From assembly GCA_914767885.1 (NCBI GenBank), contig CAJZBQ010000018.1:868001-932000 (forward strand): a DNA stretch of 64,000 nt, read 5' to 3'. Made by a program: the position numbers and the translations under genes. The DNA is from Blepharisma stoltei (lineage: Eukaryota > Ciliophora > Heterotrichea > Heterotrichida > Blepharismidae). This document shows, one piece after another, positions 1 to 12,112 of the stretch; positions within the stretch are counted from its first letter, which is position 1; each line of letters begins with the position of its first letter. Below the pieces are notes generated by a model that was not told the DNA's origin, did not search any database, and worked only from the letters and a program-made list of their open reading frames with translations.

Positions 1-3000
1 TTTCAAGGTAAATTTATAATATTCTTCTGGGTATTTTTTATTAGGAATTTCTTTGGTAAACTCTTTGCCTTCTTTGATGGCTTGCTCTTTCAGCTTGAGG
101 AGTTCTTTACGCTCAAGCCCTTCTTGTGTATAAGCTTAAAATTAAATGGCTTACGGTCTTCCAGATTGATGCCTCCGCACGCTTGCGACCGCCGAAACTT
201 GCTTCCCGAGGTAGCCCAGTTGCCTGAGCCCTGACCCAACAGCGATTTACTCCAGGACCTAGGGCTTGAACAGATATCCCCCTAAGTCTTGAAGGATTAG
301 AAAGACTCCTCTTGCTCAACGTCATTCGGATGCCTATATAAAGGCAAAAGTCAGCCCGATGCCTTCTGTCCGCCACCTTGAGGGGAGGTAACACCTAGGA
401 AAAAAAGAACCGCGGCCCTTCTGAATTGGTAGGGAAAGAAACCATGACCCAAAAATCATGCTTGGACTGAGTCGCTACCAGCTGGCTCCCAAGGTTTACC
501 CACTCCCATACGGCAGCTCAGGCATGGTAAGAATTAAAATTAAAGAGCCTGAGCCTTGGCTTAGGCTATAAAGTGACTTTGGCTCCCAAAGTGGTGCGTC
601 GCCAAAGACATATTTTGTCGCTACCACCACATTAATTATCTTGTGTATAAGGCTCCATATCAATTTCCATCGGAAACTCGCAGTAGTCATTGACCTTTAC
701 CCTTGCCATGGTATCAAAATCGAATTCAAAGCGCCGCAGACTGATAATAAAGGTGTTTGGCAAATATTTTATGCAGACTCGTCGCAATGCAGGAACTTTA
801 TTGTCACAATGGTCACATTGATACATATTGTCGCCTTCTAAAAGTTCGCCTTCTATAAAGCTGTCTAAGCTTTCATAAAGATTTTTCTTGTTTTTCACTT
901 GGACTGGAAATGTTAAAAAGGGCTCGAGACGCTCACTGCGATGATTACAGGTGTCTTTTCCAAACATTTCTGTGACTTGGAAGCCTCCAAAATGGTTTTT
1001 GATGATATGCTCATTAGGGTCACCTTTAAGCTGGTTTTCGAGACGGTCCATAAATGTGTTGAAAAACTCTTCAGCGTCCATTTGTTCAAAAACATTGACA
1101 GGCCGGCCTTCCCAGTCCTTAAAAGCTCTACAAAGACCTTTAGGATTTATATGTTGCTTATCACTATTTTTAAGCCTTAAATTTTTTTTTAATTAAAAAT
1201 ATTGTTTTATATGAAAAACTTATTTTTATTATTTTTTAAGCCCAGAGAAAATATATTGAAGCTGATATAAAAGGCTCTCATCCAAATTCTGACCACTCAA
1301 ATCTTTAGCTCTTAAAATTCCTTCTCTAAATGTCGGCACATTAAACATCTGCTGTATAGAAGAATTCATATAACAAATACACCCTAAATTTTTCAGCCCA
1401 ACAAAGCCTGTCTCAGACTTTTCCAATGCTACTGGGGAATAATTCCAATCAGCAAATCTTGACGTTCTCCAATGAGGGTCTTCATGAAGCTTGTTTAAAT
1501 ACTCCACAACTTGGTATAAAGCGTCACGACTTATTACACAAAGCTTATAGAGCAGCCTAAAAGCTTCTTTTCGTGTGTCGCTGTTTTTGCATTTAGGAGG
1601 AGGGTCTAATTGTGATGATGAAGGGACCTCAAAGAGGCAAGAATGAAGAATTAAATGGACAATTTCTTTGGTTATCTTTATATTTGATTTTCTAATCCCA
1701 GATCTTATCACTCTTAGTGTGCCCCATAGTACATGATCATGCTCTTTCGAAGATTTTTCTGGCTTTTTTTCTTGAAGTTCTAACAATAATCTTTGTACAA
1801 GAGGAGTCTTTTTTTCTTTATCATTATTTCTTTTCAATAAATGTGACAGCAGTGCCCAATAAAAATCAGACGCATTTTCTTCATAAGCTGTATTTATAAG
1901 TTTTATATGGATATCCAATATATGAGTACTCAGTTCTTCACTTAAATTTGCAAGTTTGTCAAATAACGTCATCATTGACGCCCCAAAAAAGGTATTTGGG
2001 CAGCTTAATATAGAAACCCTAATCAAACTTTCCAATTGTTCACATTTTTTAACTGTATTTACCAAGAGACTTTCATTCCAGTTTCCTATAAGTAGCAGCA
2101 TTTCTGTCGCATGGACCGCAACCTTTGAGGCTTCTTCTTCCGAACTTTTGCAGGCAGACGCAATAATCATAAGTGACTGGAAAATTTTTAAAATTAACTG
2201 AGGGGATGGCTCACTTGAGGTTTCTTTGAAAATTAAAGAAAGGAGGCTGATCATGACTGAGCAGTATCTTGAGTTCAAAGATATACTTTTTATATTAGAA
2301 GTGTCAGTATTTAAATAAATATCAATAAGGTATGGCAGTCCTCCCGCTTTTTGGAATTTCTGCATTCATTCTTCGTCTGAAATTAGCTGTTCTATGATAA
2401 TTAGTGTATAAAGAAGCTTATAAAGGGAGCTTGAATCTAAAAGTTCAGGCAAAGTCTGCTCCAGCTCTTTTATTTGGATTTTTATTTTTTCATTTATAGG
2501 GAGAGCTGTAAGTAAATTCCAAGCCAAACCTGCAAATGCTTTGTCAGGGACTGATAAGAGCTGGAATAGGACGTCGACCAGTTTTTGGTGCTTTGAAAGG
2601 AGCTGGACTTGGGTAATTTCGTCGGATTTTGGCTGCAGAAAATCAATGCTTATAACAGAAGTTTTTATGCTAGATATAGGCATGTCGTCATCATAAGAGT
2701 CATAACGAATCCCGCTCAGTGTAAGGAGGACTGTGTTTAATGGCTTTTTATAAAGCTCAGAAATTTTACGGCGCAAACTGCCGACTGTTTGGTTGGAATA
2801 TGCGTGGATTTTTTTGTATTCGTTCTCCTGCATTGTTTTGGCGTAAAATACTTGAATAGGTCCTGATGGAGATTCTTCACGGTGTCCAGAGTCGTCTAAA
2901 AAGCATAATAGCAGCTTTAAGACCCTTTCTGTAGTTAAATCTGATTGGGAATTTTCAATATAGGATAAGGACTGGTTTATAAAAGATGTCCAGATTTCTT

Positions 3001-6000
3001 CTTTTCTAGGCTTAAGAAGACGGCCTAGACGTAAATTCAAGTTGACTACGAAGTAAATCGCTTGTGAGGATACTTCTTCTTTTGATTTTAATAGGATGTC
3101 CATAATTGCATCAAAACCTATCAGAGTGGCCTGATTCCTGCTTAAAAGGCTGTTTCCTCTTATTTCAATATTCCTTTCATTATGATTTAGTGCTAACTCT
3201 CCCCTCCGAAGCGAACAAAAAAATTTGTTCGCTCATGGGGTTAATTTTTTTTTTAAAAAAATCCTAATTCGCAAAAATTGGAAAGCAAATATGAATTTAA
3301 TTTGTAAAATTATGCTTTAAAATGCAACCTGTTTACAATTAAACTGAATTAGCTAGAGATTTCATTATACTAATTATCACTTATATATCACAATTTTGCT
3401 TTCATAAAATATTTTTATATTAATTTTTTATTCGCTTGGAGGAGGGAGTAAGAAAAACTGGCAAAAACACTGATATGCCTCTATACTTATAGTTTCTCTT
3501 GGGAAAGCTAGAGGATCTACAAAAAATACTTCAAAAGCTTCAGCAATCATTTTTGTGGTAAAAATATTTCTAATAATCCTTTGCAGCCACTTGAAGAACG
3601 CAGCTTTATCTCTATCAGACAAAGGATTTTTCACAAAAATTTCCCAGACAATTGAAAAATGTGCCCTTGAAAATGCAAAAGACCGACTGCTTACTCCCCC
3701 CCCCTCCGTGAGTGAACAAAACCATTAGAAAAATCCCTATTGTTTGCCCAAAAACCCACCCTCCGTGAGTGAACAAAAATTTTTTTAATCGAAAATGTTT
3801 TATGGAAAAAATTTTTGATATATTAATGATAATTAGTATAATGAAATCTAGAGCCAATTCTGTTTAATTTTAAACGAATTGCTTTTTAAAACATAAATTT
3901 TATAAATTAAATTAATATTTGCTTTCCAATTTTTGCGAATTAGGATTTTTTTAAATTTCGAAAAAAAATAATTTTTATAAAATTTATATATAATTTTTTT
4001 TTAAAAATAAAAATTAACCCCCCTCCGTGATTGAACAAAATTTTTTTGTTCACTCACGGAGAGGGGGGAGTCAGCACATATTCAATAAATTCAAATCTTT
4101 TCTTAATATTTTTGTTATGTGTATATCTTCCTTGTAGTACTTCTCTATAAGGATTCTGAAGCCCCTTTGCCTTTTCTCTCGCAATTTCATAGTATTTCTC
4201 TAAATTTTCAACAACTCTTTGTATTAGTCCACCTACTCTTTCATCAAGAAGCTTCAGATTTTCATCTTTATTTGATGATACCTTATATGCACAAAAGCTT
4301 TCTAATATTAAAATTGCTAATTTTAATGACTGGAATGTCGAGTGATTTTCCTCAATATTTTTTATTAATTGTAGCAAAATTTGTCACAGTTTGTCTTTTC
4401 ATGGAATATTTTTTAAAATTTCAGCCAAATTGTCTGTAGCTATATCAATAAAATTGATAGGGCTGCTATCTAAAATTAGTGAATAAAAAATTGGGATTGC
4501 AAAATCATCATTGTCTGAGCGGGTTCTAGGGCCAAATTCTATAGCTTTTAATGTAAATTCTTTAAGCATTTTCAAGTACATTTCGTCGTATTCTTGGATA
4601 GGTTTTTGCTTCATTTTTTCAAATAAAAATTGGTGGAAAGAAGGAGAAAGGAAAGGGGTTATGTCAACAATTGCTTGTAAGGTAGCGATTACTAAAGAAT
4701 CATGGCGCCCTTGGCCTGAATTTCAAAGAAGAGTCAGCTGGTCTTCTGTAAGAGCTCCAGTTTTAGCGAGAAAAATAAAAATTTCTGACACTCTTTTAAT
4801 CATTTCTACATGATTATAGTCAAGGACAATTTCTATGATATTTTCTTGTAAAAGCCATTCCTTCATAAATTCTGTAGTAATCCATCTTGTACCTTTGGTA
4901 AAGCCTTGATAATAGACTCCTTTATTGTTGACTTTTTCGATCATGTCTTTGATTTCATTAAGCCCTCTCAATCTTTTTTCCATATAAGGGCACTTCAAAA
5001 GTTTTAGGGCGAGCTCTAGCTCAGCTCTTTCTATAAACTCATAGGTTTCTCCTCTTCTATCAACTTCTCCACTCAATTTTCTTAATTTTTGTAAAATTTC
5101 GCTAATCACATCTTTGTCAATATCTTTAAGCTCCCTATTAGAAATCGTGCTAATCCTCTCCAAAACTACTCTCTTAAACTTTGGGCACCAATCATCAGAA
5201 AACTGTTTTGATAGAAACTGGTTTATTTCATATAAAGGCAAAGCTGTAATAAAGCTAAAAGGCGCTTTTTGTTTTTCACTATATAAAAAATACTCTTTTT
5301 CTGACAAAATTTCAAGAATTAAGTCAAAACCGCCGGATTCCGCAAAATGGTCAACTAGGTATACAATTGTAGAGCTGGGGGAGGTTTTATTGACAAAATT
5401 AGAAGGCTTGAACTCTTTAGGGGTATACGTAGAAGTCTTGATTCTGGGCAGCCTAGGGTCGAATCCCAGCAGTCTTTCTAATGTAAGCAAAAGTTCAGGC
5501 CAAGCCATAGCAGCAGCAACTCCATTATCAGTCAGAAATAGTTCAGGGTTGTCTAAGCCATTGTAATACAAAGGAAACATTTCTTTATAACCCTGAAACC
5601 ATAAGACAATATAATCAATCACATGAGTAAAAAACTCTAAGGAAGCATGGATTTCTGCTTTAGTTTTAAAGGAGCCTGTAAGTAAGCAGTCAACTAAAGT
5701 AAAAACTTCGCCACGGATAAATTGGGTTGTTGTAAAAGCGTCGCTTGCTTTGAGACCAGATTGGATAAGCGTGATAAGAATTGAATTTACACGTTCAAGC
5801 TCTTCTTCAGAATATTCCCAAGAGCGGATTGCGAATTTTTTTTGGCCAGTGTACAATTGGCTGTTTTTTCTAAATGGAGAAATCCTACTGGAAGATAAGC
5901 TATCCTTTTTTATTTATTATTTAAAAAAACAAATAATTTTTTGGGGTCTATTTTTTGAAAAAATAGGTTTGGATATATATATAAATTAAGGGGCATATAA

Positions 6001-6167
6001 GTCGCATCCCATTTCTCACTCCACCCATCATATCGAATCAGAATTGCGTTTCTTTCAGGGTAAAATTCAATGATTCTTGCGACGCACCAAGCATTCATAG
6101 TATCTTTTGCATCGATGAAGACACCTGGCTTAAAAGCTTGATTTATATTGGTAGAATTGCTTTCCAT
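1..6167 (-). CDS. Large USP-family deubiquitinase (USP9X/USP24/USP34-like), 3' end outside window
   Basis: Ubiquitin carboxyl-terminal hydrolase; the family is a cysteine peptidase cleaving ubiquitin isopeptide bonds. Start ATG 6167-6165. After removing five inserts (below) one frame runs to the window edge, about 1,618 residues. Seen in order: a Tudor/MBT-like segment near residues 15-50 (W..A.I...YDGWSEKWD), a long helical region, a ubiquitin-like segment around 860-925, then the catalytic Cys box GLKNLGCICYMNSSIQQ near 1345, the DAEEFFN motif, a zinc-ribbon CDHCDNKV and LRRFEFDF. The His box lies beyond position 1. In-frame TGAs read as Trp at about 4723 (LLWNSG), 4398, 4382 and 2366 (DEEWMQKF). 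The family and gene boundaries are well supported; the exact subfamily is inferred from length, the UBL segment and domain order. Confidence 0.9.
135..651. mobile_element. 517-bp GC-rich insert in USP gene with 12-bp direct repeats
   Basis: The repeat CTTGTGTATAAG occurs at 123-134 and 640-651. Deleting one copy plus the interval (517 bp) joins the USP frame as EPYTQ-EGLERKELL; unexcised, the gene stops just inside the insert. The interior is much richer in GC than its surroundings and has no convincing ORF. The long direct repeat is what a retroposon target duplication would look like, but it contains TA, so excision as an IES at a TA pointer is equally possible. Confidence 0.75.
1171..1236. 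other. Short IES (66 bp, TA-bounded) in USP gene
   Basis: TA at 1171-1172 and 1237-1238. Excision joins the minus-strand frame as FSGLK-NSDKQHINPKG; unexcised, a TAA follows immediately. It is almost pure A/T and lacks GT-AG ends, so it is not an intron. Confidence 0.8.
3194..3448. mobile_element. IES, CTCCGTGAG family (255 bp), in USP gene
   Basis: TA at 3194-3195 and 3449-3450, with inverted ends TAACTCTCCCCTCC and TTACTCCCTCCTCC. Excision reads CQFFLALNHNERNIEIRG in one frame. The subterminal hairpin (GAAGCGAACAAA / TTTGTTCGCT) and an internal AAATTGGAAAGC tract are shared with the copies near 3691, 32690, 50845 and 59037. Confidence 0.85.
3691..4070. mobile_element. IES, CTCCGTGAG family (380 bp), in USP gene; imperfect pointer
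   Basis: The left end reads TTACTCCCCCC and the right end GGGGGGAGTCA, so one pointer copy is TTA and the other TCA. Either product keeps frame (EYVLSSRSFAF). The insert carries three CCCTCCGTGAGTGAAC-type motifs: one terminal, one subterminal near 3760, and a terminal hairpin at 4015-4068. Confidence 0.8.
5901..5995. other. Short IES (95 bp, TA-bounded) in USP 5' coding region
   Basis: TA at 5901-5902 and 5996-5997. Excision joins DATY-SLSSSRISPFRKN, linking the Tudor-like segment to the rest of the protein. Weak inverted ends (TATCCTTTTTTATTTAT / TATGCCCCTTAATTTAT). Confidence 0.78.
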
Positions 6168-6179
6168 TAGCAATAATTA

Positions 6180-6299
6180 TAAATAAATAGAAGATGGATA
6201 GATGATAATGGAAACAGGGAATTATAAGAATGGCAGAAATTGATGAAAGATACATTAGTGATATATTTTATAACAAATAAATTATAAATTTATAGTGAA
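6180..6299. other. AT-rich intergenic sequence upstream of USP gene
   Basis: No ORF or recognisable RNA; it should hold the USP promoter, but no motif could be assigned. Confidence 0.4.
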
Positions 6300-6368
6300 C
6301 TACACTGACTGGCACGGGGTGCTTTTTGCTCAGTTTCGAGCCAAAAGCACCCCGTGCAGTCAGTGTAG
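6300..6368. repeat. 69-bp GC-rich near-perfect palindrome
   Basis: Arms of about 30 bp (CTACACTGACTG-GCACGGGG... and its complement) around a short loop, in otherwise very AT-rich DNA. One base is inserted in one arm. It ends in TA on both sides, like the other GC-rich palindromes here, and is probably a miniature IES/MITE. 6369-6860 holds nothing further that could be assigned. Confidence 0.6.
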
Positions 6369-6871
6369 CTAACTATATATGTGTTATATAGGATATGAAA
6401 TAGTCACAATTATTTTGTTATGATAGTTTATGAAAAAAATTCTATTTTATCTAATCATCATGCTTTAAATTGAAACAAAAAATTTGTTTTAGTTTAAATT
6501 TATATAAATTTTGAATAATTAATTTATAAAATTTATCACTTTAAAGTATCAAAATCGCATTTTGTCCTTTCCGCCGTATATAATAAAGCAATTTATAAAT
6601 AAATGTCCGATTCCAAAGGCATTAAATTAGGTATAAAAATGCTTTTCAAAGAATTGCTATTTCACCTATAAAAACAAGCTTAATTTTGACAATATTTTGG
6701 CTCCAATTTAAAGTGGGAAGTAAGTCGCATTTAATAGAAATTTGATTTAAACCTGCATTTTATAAATTTTTAGTGCTATTTTATAGTCATTTACTTTAAT
6801 TCTTTTTGGGTCTACCTAGACAAAAAGGCTTTAATAATATCTGAACTTATAAAAAACAAAAGGAATTAAAA

Positions 6872-7290
6872 ATGCAAGAAGTTCATGTCCTTGAGTTAGG
6901 CCATATTCAAAAACGATGGTGGCTTATCTTATTTTCATAATCTGGGCTAACATTTATGAACGACGCTGTTCATTGAACTCTTTCCCTATTGGTGAAAATG
7001 CAAAAAATTATTATAATGCTTCACAAGATGCTATATCCCTATTTGCGGTCAGTTTTCTTAATATATCTTCCATTATCACCCTTCTCTACATAGCTTCTCG
7101 GAAAATCCTACCATTATTCAATTATTATAGCTTCGTCTCTTAATTTTTTAGGCTGCTGAATATATGTTTTAGATATATAAGTGATAAAATTTTAACCTTC
7201 AATTTAGGCTATACCTCAGTAATCCTCTTCTTACTGACTGTTTTCCTTGATTGAGAACTGTTACCTGTATTCTGAATGGTTCAGCTATAG
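6872..7290 (+). pseudogene. Decayed copy of the adjacent MFS transporter gene
   Basis: In pieces over at least two frames the sequence reads QKRWWLIL, then SQDAISLFAVSF, then LIYLPLSPFST, and NFLGCW. These match QRRWVMLTL, GTSLVSLFAVSF, AMYLPLAPFAS and TFIGCW of the gene at 7535 in the same order and spacing. TAA stops and frameshifts separate them. Homology fades after about 7260. No TA-bounded deletion seen here repairs it, so decay rather than IES interruption is inferred. Confidence 0.65.
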
Positions 7291-7534
7291 GTGTTCAGAT
7301 CACTTAGAACAGGAAATTAAGCAAATGTTCAAAGATTCCCTTAATTAGAAAAGGTCATTGTGGCAACTTTGAACAAATACGTCTAGAACAGAAATAATTC
7401 AAAATCACTGTAAATTATTTTTTGAATTTCATAAAAATATTAAATAACAATTTTTTAAAATAGTTATACTTTGCAGTTAATCTAAATATTATGTCTTTTC
7501 TATGTTAATTGCTTAAAAACTTGTGAAATATAAA

Positions 7535-9270
7535 ATGTCATTTTCCCAGCGGCGCTGGGTAATGCTGACTCTATATTGTGCGGTAAGCTTTATCAATGGT
7601 GTCGCCTTCTGTGCATTAGATCCTGTAGACCGCCTTGCAGAAGAGTACTACGGCGTCGGGACTTCTCTAGTATCTCTTTTTGCTGTGAGTTTTGGTGCAA
7701 TGTATCTTCCCCTCGCACCTTTTGCCTCCTGAGGACTTGGGATTTCCTATCACTGATCTATGATGATATCATGAATTGTTACATTTATTGGCTGCTGGCT
7801 TAAATATTTAGCATTTACCAACTACACCCTAGCCTGCATAGGAATATTTTTAGTAGCCTCTGTCAATGCTCCTATCCTTGCTGGCTGTTCACCTTTAGCA
7901 GTCCGATGGTTTCCTCGTAACGAATGAGTCTTATGCACCAGCATTGCAAGTATCAGCAATTTTGTGGGGATGGGCGCTTCCTTTATCGCAAGTCCTTACC
8001 TAAATGACATGGATTTGATAAATCTCTGACATGCTATTTTTTCAACGATTTTTTTGGTACTAAATGTAATTTATTCCAAAAATGACCCAGAATTTGAAAA
8101 ATCGACAGGGTTAATTGAAGGGTTTAAGAAGGCTTTGAAAAATAAAATGATTATGTGGATCGTCATGTGCTCAAGTTCAGGGATTGCAGCTAGTTATACA
8201 GTTATAGCGATTTTATTAGTAATTTTAGAGCCAGATGGGCTGAGTGCGAAACAGGTAGGATGAATAGGGTTTGATATGGTTATGATGGGAATGCTTGGAG
8301 GGCTAATAGCTACGTATTTGGTCGCAAATTATAATGCAATTACGACACCGTTGAGGATTTTTTTGGTAGGGTCGATTTTGTCTACTATATTGTGGGCGTG
8401 CATAAGGGCGAGTTTTTCGCTTTCGATAAGTGGAGCTGCACTTCATGGAGCTACGCTGATTGGCCATTTACCGCTTGGAATAAGTGCTGCTGTTATTGAA
8501 GATAGGACTATTGAAGAGTCGATAACTACAAATATGATTTTCTTTATGCGGTAATAATAGAATGGCTTATATACGGACCTCAAAAAAAATTATTATTATA
8601 GGGCTCACTTTTCAAAATGAGCCTTTATCCACAATGCAATAGCGATGACACGTAGGGTAATTAGGTGAATAAAGGAAGAAAGGAGAAGACATATGGGTTT
8701 TATTGTCTAGCACCCCAAGATGGGTAACCCTTAGGTGGAATATGAGATAAAGATAGTCTCAGAGGGATCAAATGTGATCAGTAAAAACTTTCAGGTTCTT
8801 TTGTTTCGTCTTCTGTAATCCTGATTAGTCAGGATGGCTGATGGCATCATCAACTTTCAAAGTATTTAAATAGTATTCTATTTGTACTCCTTCCATTAAG
8901 CTAGGCCAAAACTATTTATGTACAAATCACTATTTTTACTATAAATTTAACTAATTTAAGAGGGGTTAATATACCCAAAAAATGGGAAATTTTACCTATA
9001 TATTTTCCCAATTTAATTGGGTAAGTAAAATAATTTATTAACTAAATTTTCTTTATGGCAAATTTGCTTTGCACTATTTACACTTACCCAGTCCAGTATT
9101 ATTATGAAATCACAGATTCTACAGGGCTATGGGCAATTGCTATATTAGTTTTAGTTAGTTTTCTGCCACTTATTTTTATATATAGAAGTCCAGTTGAGGA
9201 TAAATCTAGTGTAAAACCATCGGAAAATTTATTATGTCTAATTTCATTAATTTTTATATTACTAAAATAA
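7535..9270 (+). CDS. Major facilitator superfamily transporter (FLVCR/DIRC2, SLC49-like)
   Basis: Multi-pass membrane transporter, 408 residues once the 509-bp insert at 8549-9057 is removed (1,227 nt, a multiple of three). Start ATG 7535 (MSFSQRRWVML), stop TAA 9268-9270. TM1-2 with EYYGVGTSLVSLFAVSF and YLPLAPFASWGLG resemble the N-terminal half of FLVCR/DIRC2 proteins; further TM segments follow and the last (LWAIAILVLVSFLPLIFI) lies beyond the insert. Trp codons at conserved positions are TGA (PFASWGLG, YHWSM, GWIGF). A decayed duplicate lies just upstream. The substrate cannot be read from the sequence. Confidence 0.8.
8549..9057. mobile_element. 509-bp insert in MFS gene with 12-bp direct repeats
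   Basis: ATTTTCTTTATG occurs at 8537-8548 and 9046-9057. Removing one copy and the interval joins TNMIFFM-ANLLCTIYTYP in frame and restores the last TM helix. The interior has a GC-richer core (about 8640-8840) and, near its right end, a small palindrome around TACCCAAAA...TTGGGTA (8970-9027), possibly a nested short IES. Confidence 0.78.
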
Positions 9271-9351
9271 ATATATTCTACGCATAATAAGATATATAAA
9301 AATACTATTTAAACCAAATTTATATACAAAATTAAATCACTTACTAATTAT

Positions 9352-11219
9352 TTATGGATCCTTAACCTCTTCCATCACAATCGTAGCCTCATTCCCTGTC
9401 GGAGCTTTTTTCAAATTCTCCACAATAAGTTTTACTCTATTGATTTCATGTGTCAGTGAATTATTTGTATAAATCTGCAATGCCTCTTCAAATTTCCCTT
9501 CTCCTTCAAAAAACATAGCTTTTGCATACTCATCTAAATTAATTTCCCAGAAATTTTTTTCGTCTAAATACCCCCCTTTTCCTAAAGCGTCGTTAATATT
9601 GGTAAGATTCATGATTTCTTCATAGTCATTTAAAAGAAGTGCATAGTCAGCAGACGTCATAACTCGGCCTGTTTTTTTGATGATTTCTTCAATTTCTTGT
9701 TTTGGGCTTACATATTCTTCGTCCATCATTTCCCTTTCATATTTTGCTAGTGTTGCTATACCTTTAAAGCCTTTGAAGTCAGCTAAATAAGAAATATCAT
9801 TAAGAAGCCTAATGCTACGCAATTTTCTGCCTAATAAAAAGGCTTGTTCGTAGTTTCCGATGCTTAGCAGCTGGTAGCCAAGCCTTATCATAATGTCTCT
9901 GCTCATAGAGTCTACTAATTTTGTATGGCAGGATTTGGTTCAGATATCTTCTAATACTTTTACATATTCAATATCTATGTGATTCATTGTATATTCGCAT
10001 AAAGAAAAAAATCCTTCTTCAAAGTCTTTTTCGTTTGATAAGGTTTCAAGGCATTGGACTGCTTCATTGAAATTTTGAGAATTTAAATGGATGCTGACGA
10101 GAGATATTTTTGTGTGGAGAAATGAACAGTAAGCTAAATTATGAGGAGTTGATAAAATTATTGGGTCTTTTTCAGCATTAATCGAAGTAATTTTAGAAAA
10201 TAATGTATCATTGTTCATTGGAAGATACCCAAGTTCTCTACTTGAAGAAATAATTTTTAGTTTATTTAGGCAGCAGTCTATAAGATGAATGCAATTTTCT
10301 TCATTAATCAAAATAATGATAGACCCGCATGCATGCCAGCGTAGCCTTATAAAATGTGACAAAGAATCCACTTTAATCCCCGACGTTTTATTTCCTTTGA
10401 GGAGATACAAAAATTTTTCTTCTGTAATAAAGGCAAAATGGTCTTGATTATTAACATCTAAAGAAGCCAAATCTGACTCAAAACTCAAAATATGCAGCCG
10501 GCTTTCACTAATTTCTCTATTATCAATGATGCATTTTTTAAGAATATAATCTGCGTTAGTCTCTTGAGAAAATCGTATGTTTTCAGTGACTGGGTCTTTT
10601 GATTTGTCTATGTAATAAAATAAATTTGCATATCTTTTTGAAAAAAACACTGGGTTTTCGGAAGTAAAGGATTGGGAGGTAGGAGAAAAAGGCGCAAATG
10701 AAAGCAATTCATTTTTTTTATTAAATGCCATTACCTGTATGAATTGCTCAGAAATTGCTAAAACAATCCTTTGGTTTAAGTTGAACTCTAAAGTTGATAA
10801 TGTGTTTGGAGCTTTTTGGATTGTCATGATTAATTCTCGTCCTTGTGCTGTGTGGATGTCTGCTCCTGTACTTCGTATATACATTAAGGTTTGGTTTTCC
10901 AGATAAAAAACACATGGAAAATCTTCAGTTAAAATAGCGCAGACGATTTCACATGTAAAAAACTGACTTCATGGATTTTCTATAATAAGCTTGGTTCGAG
11001 GATTAGCTGGGTTAAATCTAAGCAGCTTTCCTGATGAAAGTAATATTGTGATTCGTCCATCTCTTTCAAATAGTGTGCCTACTATTTTGTTTCTGCGAAT
11101 AGCTTCATAAATATCAACAAAATTTGGCGACTTGCTTAGTTTAACGGTCGTGTATAATTTACTCTGCACTTTTGACAGTCACTCTGAAACTGAACACAAT
11201 TACAAAAAATTATTTTCAT
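9352..11219 (-). CDS. WDPCP/Fritz-like protein (ciliogenesis and planar polarity effector)
   Basis: About 617 residues. Beta-rich WD-like segments (RIVLAISEQFIQVMAFNKK; RLRWHACGSIIILI) are followed by a helical C-terminus with IRLGYQLLSIGNYEQAF and an aspartate/leucine-rich 'LNDISYLADFKGF' stretch. This resembles Fritz/WDPCP, which in animals belongs to the CPLANE complex at the basal body. Two TGA codons are read as Trp (near 10969 and 9940). The 5' end is uncertain: the first in-frame ATG (11219) needs a 14-nt intron at 11190-11203 (GTAATTGTGTTCAG) to keep frame; otherwise translation starts further in. Family assignment rests on pattern memory and is moderate. Confidence 0.6.
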
Positions 11220-11394
11220 AAGTTTTAAGTTTAACTACACTTAATCCTATTGCAGAGTCTTCCATTGAATTTATTTGATTTTTAGTAAATATTAGGACTA
11301 CCTTCTGCCTATTTTTTAAAAAATAAATGCTGCTTTATATTTACCCAAGCATCTAAAACACTTTGAAATAATAAAAATATTAAACATATAGAAA

Positions 11395-11973
11395 TTAACT
11401 TACTTTATCTTTGCAGTTTTCACAAAATCAGCTTGGATCTTCAATATTTGCCTTCACACAATCAGGGTGGAATAATTCCTGGCAATTATCGCAACTAATA
11501 TACAAGACATCAGGGTTTATAATGGCGTTACAAACACAAGCTTTTTTTCATTCTGTAAGTGGAGGTATCACACAATCCTCTTTAGTGATATATTTTGCTC
11601 TGCAAAAATAAACATCTTCATCTGCTTCATCCAAGCTGTGATATTCTTCTAAGGTAACAAGCTTTATTTTCCCATAAACACATTGGACATTTATATCTTG
11701 GATAAGGTCAGAATCTATTAATTCTGCAGCTGAAATAAAATCATGATCTGCATGAAATGCTTCACTTGGCTTGTAAAATCATCTGATATTTAGCTGAGGC
11801 TCTAGTTTGGCTGAATCTTTAAATATTCGCTGGATTGTGGCAAAACAGTCTTCGTCACTGTATTCCTTGACTTGAACGACATCGCCTACACAGAAATCGA
11901 TTCCATTAAGCTTGAGTTTTTTGAATTCTGATATAGTTTTGGATTGTTTTTTGGCAACGGGTTTTGCGTTCAT
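11395..11973 (-). CDS. BAH-PHD chromatin reader (EBS/SHL-like)
   Basis: 192 residues. An N-terminal BAH domain (residues ~25-130: VGDVVQVKEYSDEDC, YGKIKLVTLEEYHSLDEADE, VYFCRAKYI) is followed directly by a PHD finger with the C4HC3 pattern (CVCNAI, CDNCQELFHPDC, SWFCENC). Plant EBS/SHL proteins have the same order and similar length and read H3 methyl-lysine marks; a chromatin-reader role here is inferred. Trp is encoded by TGA at three places, including the PHD Trp (PSWFC). Stop TAA 11395-11397. Confidence 0.85.
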
Positions 11974-12112
11974 TATAATTAATTATAAAATTTTCAAAGC
12001 CCCAGAATTTTGAAAATTTTAAATAAAATTTTATTAAAGAAATTTTCTTTTAAAAAGGCAATTTTTCTTTAAAGAAGATCAAGTAAAAAATTATTTTAGT
12101 TCCTAAAGATTA

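Noticed and set aside
1171-1236. Intron in the USP gene
   Set aside because: No GT-AG ends in a frame-restoring position; TA repeats fit an IES exactly and introns here are about 15 nt.
9055-9270. Separate small membrane-protein gene
   Set aside because: It is the last exon piece of the MFS gene, joined by removal of the 509-bp insert.
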